From positions 1-64,000 of the forward strand of contig NZ_DF967535.1 in the NCBI RefSeq assembly GCF_000971475.1: DNA of 64,000 nt. Direction: 5' to 3'. The translations under genes and the position numbers were made by a program. Under the pieces are notes generated by a model. It saw only the letters and a program-made list of their open reading frames with translations. It did no database searches and was not told the origin of the DNA. The stretch's first letter is position 1, and each line of letters begins with the position of its first letter. The DNA is from Sulfuricella sp. T08. GTDB taxonomy: Bacteria; Pseudomonadota; Gammaproteobacteria; Burkholderiales; Sulfuricellaceae. Of this stretch, positions 53,016-60,967 are shown one piece after another.

Positions 53016-56000
53016 ATGCTGGGCATGGATGTTCTATTGGTTGAACCCGAACCAGCAATGAGCGCGTTGCTGCAATCCGTGCTTGAAAGCCGTGGCCATA
53101 CAGTCACAGCGGTCGCTGATGGCGAAAGTGGCTGGGAAATCTATCAGTGTCGCCACTTTTCCATGGTGATCCTGGAATGGCTATTGCCGGAAATGAACGG
53201 ACTGGAAGTATGCCGTAAGATTCGGAGTAGCCCGAAAGGAGCAGACAGGCAGATTTTGGTGATCACCTTGCGCACGAACCCCGGTGACCTCAAACAAATA
53301 CTGGCTGCCGGCGCCGATGATTACCTCGCTAAGCCTGTCGAGAGACCACTCCTGAACATACGGCTTGAGATTGCCGAACAACGTGTTAGCAACCTGATAC
53401 ATCAACGGAAAGCCGAGGAAGGTCGTGCCCAGGTCCAGGCCATGCTCAAATTGGTGCTGGACACAATTCCCTCACGCGTATTCTGGAAAAACAAGGAGAG
53501 CCGCTACCTCGGCTGCAACCGTCTCTTTGCACTGGATGCGGGCTTGAAAAACCCTGGCCAGATCGTTGGCAAGACTGATCGTGACTTGTGCTGGTCCGAG
53601 CAGGCCCAGCTATACATTTCAGATGATCGCGCAGTAATGCAGTCCATGCAGGCCAATGTAAATTACAAAATACAGAAGACCACCCTGGATGGTGCATCAA
53701 TGTACCTGGAAGCCAGCAAGATCCCCCTGAAGGACAGGGAAGGCAATCTGGTAGGTGTGCTGGGCACCTACCAGGACATTACCGAGCGCAAGCGTGCGGA
53801 GACCGAACTGTTTGAGGCGCAAAGCAAACTTGTCGCCATGTTCGATGCTCTTCCAGACATGCTGTTTGAACTTGATCTGGACGGGCGCTACTTCGACTAC
53901 CATTTTTCACGTCCTGAATTATTGGTCGCACCTCCAGAAGTATTGATCGGCAAGACCGTGTACGACATCTTTCCCCCCGAGGCAGTGGATGTGGTCATGT
54001 CGGCACTGCGCGAAGCCAATGAAAAAGGACGTTCCCGTGGTGGACAGATAGAGCTGAATGTTCCGCTTGGCAAAATGTTGTTCGAGCTCTCCATTGCCCG
54101 CAAGCCTGTCGCAGCGGGGTTGGCGCCTCGTTTTGTCGTTCTGTTGCGCGACATCACCGAGCGCAAGCTGGCCGGCGAAGCAATTCGCAATGGCGAGCTC
54201 TTCATGCATGCCATCCTGGATTCCGTGTCGAATCAGATCGCCGTGCTTGACAAGAACGGGGGGATCTTGGCCGTAAACGAATCCTGGCGGCGCTTCGCAG
54301 TGGAGAACAGCACCGTGCCCGGCCAAGCCGCGGCTCGCACCGGAGTGGGAGAGAGCTACCTGGCGATCTGTCAAGCCAGCACCGGCTATTCCTCCGATGG
54401 AGCCATGGATGCCCGGGACGGCATTCTGGCGGTACTTGAGGGCCGCCAGTCCACCTTCAGCATGGAGTATCCCTGCCACTCTCCGGACCAGAAGCGCTGG
54501 TTCATCATGACCGTCACACCCCTTGGACCTGAGGCCCAGGGGGTGGTCATCTCCCATACCAACATCACCGAGCGCAAGCAGGCCGAGGCGGAAGTCAGCG
54601 CCCTCAACCTCAGCCTGGAAGTGCAGGTACGAGAGCGCACCAAGGAGCTGCTTGCCAAGGAAGAGCAACTGCGTGAAACCCTGGCGCTGAACGATAACAT
54701 CCTGATGAAGTCCACCGTAGGGATTGCGGCCTATCGGCAGGACGGCCAGTGCGTAATGGCCAACCCGGCGTTTGCCTCAATAACCGGCGGCACTCAGGAA
54801 CAGTTGCTGAAACAGAACTTTCGCCAACTCAGCTCATGGCAGGCTTCGGGAATGCTGGAGGCGGCGGAGCATGTGCTGGCCACCGGCGCTAGGGTGGAGC
54901 ACAAGGTTCGATACCTTACCAACCCTGGCCGCGACGTTTGGGCGCGAGATCAGTTATCCAGCTTTACCAGCCGAGGCGAGCCGCATCTGCTGCTCATGCT
55001 TGAGGACATCACCGAGAAGAAGGCTGCCGAGGAGGAATTACGCCTCGCCGCCAGCGTGTATCAAAACTCGTCTGAAGGCATCCTGGTCACCGATGCGGCA
55101 GGCATCATTCTGTCAGTCAATCCTGCCTTCACCGAAATCTCCGGATACGCGGCAGACGAGGCGCTGGGGCAGAAAACCAGCCTGCTGAGATCCGACCGCC
55201 ATGGACCTGAATTTTACCGCTCTATGTGGGAAGCCCTGACCAAAGAAGGTTGTTGGCGGGGAGAGGTCTGGAACCGGAGGAAGGACGGGGAGGCCTACCT
55301 GGAGTGGCTCTCCATAAACCGCATCGAAGCCAGTGCCGGAGCCCCCATCCGTTACGTCGCCGTTTTCCACGATATCACCGAACTTCGGCGCAAGGACGAG
55401 GATATCCGGCACCAGGCGTTCCACGATGCCCTCACCGGCCTGCCCAACCGCGCCCTGATGAAGGATCGCCTTCTGCACGCCATCGAACGGGCGAAGCGCG
55501 AGGGTGGTCGGCTTGCGGTGATTTTCATCGACCTCGACCGCTTCAAGGCCATCAACGACGGGCTGGGCCACGACGTCGGGGATCTTCTGCTGCAAGAGGT
55601 GGCTCGCCGTATCAAGAGCCGGATGCGCACCGTGGACACTGTGGCTCGGCTGGGGGGGGACGAGTTCGTGGTTCTCATGGAGGATCTGAGGGATGCCGGA
55701 GATTGCGCCAGCCTGGCGCAGGAACTGATCGCCGAGATCGCACGCCCCATGGAACTGAGCGGGCATACTGTAGAGATCAGCGCCTCCATGGGAATGGCCT
55801 TTTACCCCGAGGACGGGGCGAATCCCCTGGAACTGATGAAGTGCGCCGACTTGGCCATGTACTCTGCCAAGTCGGCCGGACGCAACACCTATCGCTTCTT
55901 CCAGCAGGACATGCAGGACCGGATCAGCCAGCGATTGAACCTGGAGATGGAACTGCGCCTCGCCTTAGCCCAGCGTGAACTGGAACTGCACTACCAGCCC

Positions 56001-56771
56001 AAGGTCGACCTGGCTACGGGCAGGATTCACGGTGTCGAGGCTCTTTTGCGTTGGCGCCACCCGCTGCGCGGGCTGCTTCTACCAGCCGACTTCATCCCCC
56101 TGGCGGAGGAGTGCGGTCTAATCTTAGGGCTCGGGGACTGGGTGCTCGACGAGGTCTGCCACCAGTCGGCCGTCTGGCAGGCAGCCGGCCACACTTTCAA
56201 GATTGCCTTTAATATTTCGCCGCACCAGCTGGAAATGGGAGACCTGGTAACGCGCATCTCCGAACTGACCGCCCTCCACGGGATTGCCCCGTCGGACCTG
56301 GAAATCGAGCTTACTGAGAGCGCGGTGATGGCGTATTCAATACACGCCGCCAGCGTGCTCTCTCGCCTGCGCGGGATCGGTGTCACGGTAGCGGTGAGCG
56401 ATTTCTGCGCGGGTTACTCCAGCCTGTCCTACCTGCGGAAGCTGCCCATTGATATCCTGAAGATCAACCATTCGTTTGTTACGGATGCAGACAGCAACGT
56501 GGAGGACGCCCAGATTGTGAAGACCATTCTTGCCCTGGGGCGGATGTTCAAATTGACGATGGAAGCTGAGGGTATTGAAACCAGCCACCAGGCGGAATTG
56601 CTGCAATCGTTCGGCTGCGGCATAGCCCAAGGCTACTTCTTCTCACGCCCCCTGCCAGCGCGCGAATTCGAGGGTTGGTTGGACAAGATAATTGACTCAC
56701 CAGCGCACGAATTCGAGGGTTGGCTGGACAAGATAATTGACTCAAGCGACCGCAAGCCCAGTCTCGAATAG
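53016..56771 (+). CDS. REC-multi-PAS-GGDEF-EAL protein, receiver and EAL probably degenerate
   Basis: This 1251-residue cytoplasmic protein has an N-terminal receiver (about 4-125), four or more PAS domains (about 140-790), GGDEF (about 800-965; GGDEF intact, RTVD inhibitory site before it) and EAL (about 980-1230). The receiver has Glu54 where the phospho-Asp should be (VILEWLLPEMNG). In EAL, the opening EALLRW and ELTES are intact, but DDFG reads SDFC, KID reads KIN and the GCD motif reads GCG, so hydrolysis is doubtful. It sits between copies of a tRNA-His repeat. The start may also be the ATG at 53025. Confidence 0.92.
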   Translation: MLGMDVLLVEPEPAMSALLQSVLESRGHTVTAVADGESGWEIYQCRHFSMVILEWLLPEMNGLEVCRKIRSSPKGADRQILVITLRTNPGDLKQILAAGADDYLAKPVERPLLNIRLEIAEQRVSNLIHQRKAEEGRAQVQAMLKLVLDTIPSRVFWKNKESRYLGCNRLFALDAGLKNPGQIVGKTDRDLCWSEQAQLYISDDRAVMQSMQANVNYKIQKTTLDGASMYLEASKIPLKDREGNLVGVLGTYQDITERKRAETELFEAQSKLVAMFDALPDMLFELDLDGRYFDYHFSRPELLVAPPEVLIGKTVYDIFPPEAVDVVMSALREANEKGRSRGGQIELNVPLGKMLFELSIARKPVAAGLAPRFVVLLRDITERKLAGEAIRNGELFMHAILDSVSNQIAVLDKNGGILAVNESWRRFAVENSTVPGQAAARTGVGESYLAICQASTGYSSDGAMDARDGILAVLEGRQSTFSMEYPCHSPDQKRWFIMTVTPLGPEAQGVVISHTNITERKQAEAEVSALNLSLEVQVRERTKELLAKEEQLRETLALNDNILMKSTVGIAAYRQDGQCVMANPAFASITGGTQEQLLKQNFRQLSSWQASGMLEAAEHVLATGARVEHKVRYLTNPGRDVWARDQLSSFTSRGEPHLLLMLEDITEKKAAEEELRLAASVYQNSSEGILVTDAAGIILSVNPAFTEISGYAADEALGQKTSLLRSDRHGPEFYRSMWEALTKEGCWRGEVWNRRKDGEAYLEWLSINRIEASAGAPIRYVAVFHDITELRRKDEDIRHQAFHDALTGLPNRALMKDRLLHAIERAKREGGRLAVIFIDLDRFKAINDGLGHDVGDLLLQEVARRIKSRMRTVDTVARLGGDEFVVLMEDLRDAGDCASLAQELIAEIARPMELSGHTVEISASMGMAFYPEDGANPLELMKCADLAMYSAKSAGRNTYRFFQQDMQDRISQRLNLEMELRLALAQRELELHYQPKVDLATGRIHGVEALLRWRHPLRGLLLPADFIPLAEECGLILGLGDWVLDEVCHQSAVWQAAGHTFKIAFNISPHQLEMGDLVTRISELTALHGIAPSDLEIELTESAVMAYSIHAASVLSRLRGIGVTVAVSDFCAGYSSLSYLRKLPIDILKINHSFVTDADSNVEDAQIVKTILALGRMFKLTMEAEGIETSHQAELLQSFGCGIAQGYFFSRPLPAREFEGWLDKIIDSPAHEFEGWLDKIIDSSDRKPSLE
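56655..56744 (+). repeat. 45-bp tandem duplication at the end of the EAL gene
   Basis: Two adjacent 45-base units (56655-56699 and 56700-56744), differing at two positions, encode two copies of a peptide with EFEGWLDKIIDS. The repeat lengthens the C-terminus by 15 residues without breaking the frame. Confidence 0.95.
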
Positions 56772-56804
56772 CCCCTCGATATCGTTGAATATCCAGGCTG
56801 CGTC

Positions 56805-56844
56805 TTGTGATTCCGGTTGTCGTGGGTTCGAGCCCCATCAGCCA
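56805..56844 (+). repeat. Direct repeat (right copy) of the tRNA-His 3' half
   Basis: A perfect 40-base match to 52468-52507. The upstream tRNA half is absent, so this is not a tRNA gene. Most likely the distal attachment site of an integrated segment. Confidence 0.8.
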
Positions 56845-56860
56845 GCCCATAAACAAAATA

Positions 56861-56889
56861 AAAAAACTGCCACCCCAGGCGGTTTTTTT
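56861..56889. terminator. Bidirectional Rho-independent terminator
   Basis: AAAAAACTGCC-ACCCCA-GGCGGTTTTTT has an 11-bp stem with one wobble pair, an A-run on one side and a T-run on the other. It follows the tRNA-His repeat and probably ends the GGDEF-EAL transcript. Confidence 0.85.
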
Positions 56890-57010
56890 CATTGTCGAGC
56901 GTTCATCAGCGCCTTCCCTGCCCGGTTTGATTCTTGCAACAACCAAAATACGGTAAACTGCAAAAAAACCTAGCGGATGATCCTATTCGCATAAACCATA
57001 GAGGCAAAAA

Positions 57011-57868
57011 ATGGCAAGCAGCGCAAGCGATCTGGTCAAGGACATTGGTGGCCTTGTCACGCTCCCGGATGTTTATTTGCGCATCAACCAACTGGTTGAA
57101 GATCCAAACAGCACCACAGAGGATATCGCCAAGGTTATCAGCCGAGACCCTTCCTTTACTGTGCGCCTGCTGCGCGTAGCCAATAGCGCACTATATGGGC
57201 GCTCTTCCACCGTCGACACTGTCTCCAGGGCAGTAACCCTGATAGGCACTTTGCAGATACGCAGTCTGGCTTTGTCCATGTCCGTGGCGAACAGTTTCGC
57301 TGGCCTGCCCAACGAACTGGTGTCGATGGAAAACTTCTGGCGGCACAGCCTGCTTTGCGCCTTGGCCACGCGTCACCTGGCGAAAGAAGCTCGTCGTTGC
57401 GACCCGGAAGCCCTCTTCACCGCCGGACTGCTGCATGATATCGGCGAACTGGTCATTTTCAATCGCATGCCTGAACAGGCCAGGGAAGCACTGCTTATCG
57501 TGCTGGACAGCCAGGATGAGGTGCCCATCCACAAAGCAGAACACCAGGTAATAGGCTTCGCTCACAGCGAAGTGGGAGGCGAACTGGCGCGGGCATGGAA
57601 GCTCCCACCCCTGCTGGAAGATTGCATCGCCCACCACCATGATATTGAGAATGCCAAACAATTCCCCAGAGAGACTGCACTGGTGCACATTGCCAACATC
57701 GTTGCGCTGATGGCGGAACTGGACACGTTCGATCCTGAAGATGTACCGCCGATCGATCCGCGCGCCTGGGAAGTCACCGGCCTCACCGAGGAATCGGTGG
57801 TACCGGCAGTACGCCTGGCTCAGGAAGAAATTTTAGAGGCTGAGAAACTGTTTCTAGACAAACGGTAG
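57011..57868 (+). CDS. HDOD-domain signalling protein
   Basis: This 285-residue protein is a single HDOD domain (about 15-215): VTLPDVYLRINQLVEDPNST, VISRDPSFTVRLLRVANSAL, then LFTAGLLHDIGELVIFNRMP, and HSEVGGELARAWKLPPLLED with HHH. HDOD proteins act in signalling around c-di-GMP and chemotaxis and are usually non-catalytic. It lies 26 bases before cheD on the same strand, so the two are probably co-transcribed. The ribosome site is AGAGG, 6 bases before ATG. Confidence 0.93.
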   Translation: MASSASDLVKDIGGLVTLPDVYLRINQLVEDPNSTTEDIAKVISRDPSFTVRLLRVANSALYGRSSTVDTVSRAVTLIGTLQIRSLALSMSVANSFAGLPNELVSMENFWRHSLLCALATRHLAKEARRCDPEALFTAGLLHDIGELVIFNRMPEQAREALLIVLDSQDEVPIHKAEHQVIGFAHSEVGGELARAWKLPPLLEDCIAHHHDIENAKQFPRETALVHIANIVALMAELDTFDPEDVPPIDPRAWEVTGLTEESVVPAVRLAQEEILEAEKLFLDKR

Positions 57869-57894
57869 CCGCCCACCCTATCAGGCACACATTT

Positions 57895-58545
57895 ATGGCA
57901 CTCACATCCAGCCCAAAACCACCACCGCCTCCACCGACACTGCCCGGCTTTGAGCATGTTCGACGCTCATGGAACGAAACCTACCAGTCCTACGCGGCCC
58001 GCATTCTGCCGGGTGAATACTATGTCACCCGGCACGACGAAGGTGTTTATACCACTCTCGGCTCGTGCATTTCCGCCTGCATCCGCGACAAAGTTCTTGG
58101 CATCGGCGGCATGAATCACTTCATGCTCCCAGCCACTGAGGCATCCGAAGCCGATGCCTGGAAAGCCTCCAGTCAGAGTTCAGCCACACGCTATGGCAAC
58201 TACGCCATGGAACATCTGATCAACGAAATCATGCGCAATGGAGGTAAACGTGAAAATCTTGAGGTTAAGGTCTTCGGGGGCGGCCGCATCCTGCAAAACA
58301 TGACCGATGTCGGTCGGCGCAACATCGAATTTATCCGCGACTACCTCAAAACAGAAGGTCTGCTGGTGGCATCGGAAGACGTGGGCGAAATCTTCCCCCG
58401 CATGGTGGTTTATTTTCCGACCACTGGCCGGGTGCGGGTCAAGAGACTGCGTTCCTTGCATAACAACACAATCGCCTCACAAGAAATCAGCTACATCGAT
58501 ACGCTCAAAGCAAAACCAGTCACGGGAGAAGTCGAATTGTTCTGA
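57895..58545 (+). CDS. cheD: Chemoreceptor glutamine deamidase CheD
   Basis: This 216-residue enzyme deamidates glutamines on methyl-accepting chemoreceptors. The catalytic Cys58 is in TTLGSCISACIRD and the His in GGMNHFMLP; KVFGGGRIL and the NIEFIRDYL helix also fit. The proline-rich first 17 residues are an unusual tail. No other chemotaxis gene is in the window, so its receptors and CheC/CheY partners are elsewhere. It is paired with the HDOD gene. Confidence 0.95.
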   Translation: MALTSSPKPPPPPPTLPGFEHVRRSWNETYQSYAARILPGEYYVTRHDEGVYTTLGSCISACIRDKVLGIGGMNHFMLPATEASEADAWKASSQSSATRYGNYAMEHLINEIMRNGGKRENLEVKVFGGGRILQNMTDVGRRNIEFIRDYLKTEGLLVASEDVGEIFPRMVVYFPTTGRVRVKRLRSLHNNTIASQEISYIDTLKAKPVTGEVELF

Positions 58546-58610
58546 GTTATTGCTGTTGATGCAGCATCGAAAACCGACTGGCTGCCAGGGTAGGTTCTGA
58601 GAAACTTCGT

Positions 58611-60869
58611 TCAGAATAGCTCAATCAGGGGGCGAGGTTTGGCTATACCATATCCTTGCATATAGTCAACGCCAAGTTCACCCAGAATTTTCACGATTGC
58701 CTGGTTTTCGACGAATTCTGCAATTGTTTTTCTACCCATGACATGCCCGATATGGTTGATCGATTCAACCATTGCGTGATTGACTGGATCGGAGGCAATA
58801 TCCTTGACAAACACCCCGTCAATTTTCAGGAAATCCACCGGAAGGTTCTTGAGATAGGCATAAGAGGATAATCCACTTCCAAAGTCATCGAGGGCGAAAC
58901 TGCAACCATGGCTTTTTAGCCGCTCAATGAAATATTGAGCCTTGGCGAGATTGCCAATGGCTTCTGTCTCAGTGATCTCGAAACAGATTTTTTCCGCTGG
59001 AATCGAGAACTCCCGCAACTGATTTTCAATGTGAGTCAGACAGCCCTCGTCACCCAGGGAGCGTCCGGAGAGATTTACCGACCCGAACTCCAATGCTTTC
59101 AAGTGGGCAGGATGATCCGCCAACCAGCGAAAGTAGGTGCTGATCACCCAGTGATCAATAGTGGCGATCAAATTGTAGCGCTCCGCTGCAGGCAGAAAAC
59201 TCCCCGGAGGAATCAGATTGCCCGACTCATCCAGCATGCGGATGAGAATCTCGTAGTGGCTACTCAGGTCTGCCGGGGCGTCGTGGCGGACGATCGGCTG
59301 GCAATAAAGCACCATGCGCTGGTCTTCCAGCGCCTTGGTGATGCGTGGAGTCCATTGCATTTCTCCATGCCGCGCGTGTAGCGCCTGATCTTCTTCATCG
59401 TGAACATAGATGTTGTTGCGCCCCACCTCTTTCGCCATGTGGCAGGCAGCATCGACATGGCTCAGGATGGACATCACGGATTCACTTTTGCGATCAATCC
59501 CGATCAATCCTATGCTGATGCCGATGCGGAAGGTGCTGCCACCCCAAACAAAGCGGAAATGCTGGGTCATCTCCTGAATCTTGCCGGCAACATTCAGTGC
59601 TTGCTCGACAGAACAGTTTTCCAGCAGGAGTCCAAATTCGTCGCCCCCTACCCGTGCCAGGGCATCTCCCTGGCGCAACAATCCTAACAACTGAACGGTA
59701 TACAATTTTAGCAACTCATCACCAGCAACATGGCCGCAGGTGTCGTTAATCACCTTGAACTGGTCGACATCCATATGAAGCAGGCTATGTTCCTTGCCGC
59801 TGACCTGGACATCACGAATTGCCTGCTTCACCTGGTATTCAAATTCGCGGCGGTTGAAGAGCCCGGTTAAAGCATCATGCGTAGTCTGAAAGGAAAGTTG
59901 CTTGGCAAGTTCGCGTGCCTGACTGACATCGCGGAAGACAAGTACAACGCCGGATGCTTGCCCACCATGACCTCGAATAGGCGCGGCAGTAGGTTCGATG
60001 TAAATTTCACGTCCGTCACGCCCTACCAGAATAAGGGAGCGAAATGAAGGAGAAAGCCGCCCCTCACTCAAACAGTGTGCAACCAGGTCCATTGACGGTT
60101 GGCGGCTATCTTCGAAGAACAGAGTTCCCAGTTCCGCAAGTTGTTTTAATCTCGCTTCGTCCAACTGAGTGGCAAAAAGCTGTTCAGCGACCGGGTTGAG
60201 ATATTCGATACGTCCCTGGGTATCCGTGGTGATAACTGCATCACCAATGGACGAAAGCGTAACCTGAACTTTTTCCTTTTCGCTGAAAAGTGCCTGATTG
60301 GCATTTTCCAGTTGCACGATCAAATTATTATTATCGATGGCAGTGGCGATCTGACTGGCGAGCAAAGTAAGTAAATCGAGATCACGCTGGTCGAAGTCGC
60401 CCCCACCGATCTTGTTGATGCCGGCAATGCCACCAAGGAAATGATTTTGGCCGACCAAGGGAACGAGGATGACGCTGCCAACCTCTTTTTCCCACTTGTT
60501 ACGCTCTTCCGCACTGAGTTCCTTGAGCACACCACGCCACCAAGGGCGCTGATGCTTCCACACCCATCCGCAGATGCCCATGTTCAGATCCAGGCTCTCC
60601 CCGACGATCTCTTCAGCATGGAGACCATAGCCGGCGCGGTAAGTGTAAGTAGAGCAGTTTTCGTCCAGGACGGGGATAAGAACCGTTTCAGCCTTGATCA
60701 AACCTTGAGCAAAGACGGCCACCATTCGAAAAATGGTCTCGAGATCTAGTCGTTCGCGGACTGCAGCGACCACTTCCTTGAATAGCGCGATCTGCTGATC
60801 GCGGTCATAAAGCTCATCTCGAAGTTTGATAACCAGTTGATCTAAAGAGATTTCTAATCTATTATTCAT
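58611..60869 (-). CDS. GAF-PAS-GGDEF-EAL dual-domain c-di-GMP protein
   Basis: This 752-residue cytoplasmic protein starts with a GAF-like domain (about 35-180), then a PAS (about 200-310), GGDEF (about 330-490; GGDEF intact, RQGD inhibitory site before it) and EAL (about 505-750). In EAL the first motif reads EILIRM instead of EALLRW, but FEITETEAI, ALDDFGSGLSSYAYL, FLKIDGVFV and the closing VDYMQGYGIAKP are kept, so phosphodiesterase activity is plausible. It is a single gene with a 98-base leader containing two inverted repeats. Confidence 0.94.
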   Translation of the reverse strand: MNNRLEISLDQLVIKLRDELYDRDQQIALFKEVVAAVRERLDLETIFRMVAVFAQGLIKAETVLIPVLDENCSTYTYRAGYGLHAEEIVGESLDLNMGICGWVWKHQRPWWRGVLKELSAEERNKWEKEVGSVILVPLVGQNHFLGGIAGINKIGGGDFDQRDLDLLTLLASQIATAIDNNNLIVQLENANQALFSEKEKVQVTLSSIGDAVITTDTQGRIEYLNPVAEQLFATQLDEARLKQLAELGTLFFEDSRQPSMDLVAHCLSEGRLSPSFRSLILVGRDGREIYIEPTAAPIRGHGGQASGVVLVFRDVSQARELAKQLSFQTTHDALTGLFNRREFEYQVKQAIRDVQVSGKEHSLLHMDVDQFKVINDTCGHVAGDELLKLYTVQLLGLLRQGDALARVGGDEFGLLLENCSVEQALNVAGKIQEMTQHFRFVWGGSTFRIGISIGLIGIDRKSESVMSILSHVDAACHMAKEVGRNNIYVHDEEDQALHARHGEMQWTPRITKALEDQRMVLYCQPIVRHDAPADLSSHYEILIRMLDESGNLIPPGSFLPAAERYNLIATIDHWVISTYFRWLADHPAHLKALEFGSVNLSGRSLGDEGCLTHIENQLREFSIPAEKICFEITETEAIGNLAKAQYFIERLKSHGCSFALDDFGSGLSSYAYLKNLPVDFLKIDGVFVKDIASDPVNHAMVESINHIGHVMGRKTIAEFVENQAIVKILGELGVDYMQGYGIAKPRPLIELF

Positions 60870-60934
60870 TTGGCATTCATCAGATCTCGACGTTTTTTCG
60901 TTATTTGAAGTCTCTCACGGATGAGAGCGTCTTG

Positions 60935-60957
60935 GTGTCTTAATCAAATTAAGACAC
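60935..60957. promoter_or_regulatory. Perfect 10-bp inverted repeat between lon-like gene and GAF-EAL gene
   Basis: GTGTCTTAAT-CAA-ATTAAGACAC lies 11 bases after the protease stop codon and 66 bases before the GAF-EAL start. No T-run follows, so an operator is as likely as a terminator. Confidence 0.5.
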
Positions 60958-60967
60958 AGTCTAATCA

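Noticed and set aside
56785-56850. A second tRNA-His gene
   Set aside because: Only the 3' half is present, and no D-arm or 5' acceptor strand precedes it.
56548-56946. 132-codon minus-strand ORF with MGLEPTTTGITRRSLDIQRY
   Set aside because: Antisense translation of the tRNA-His-like repeat and the EAL gene end, not a gene.
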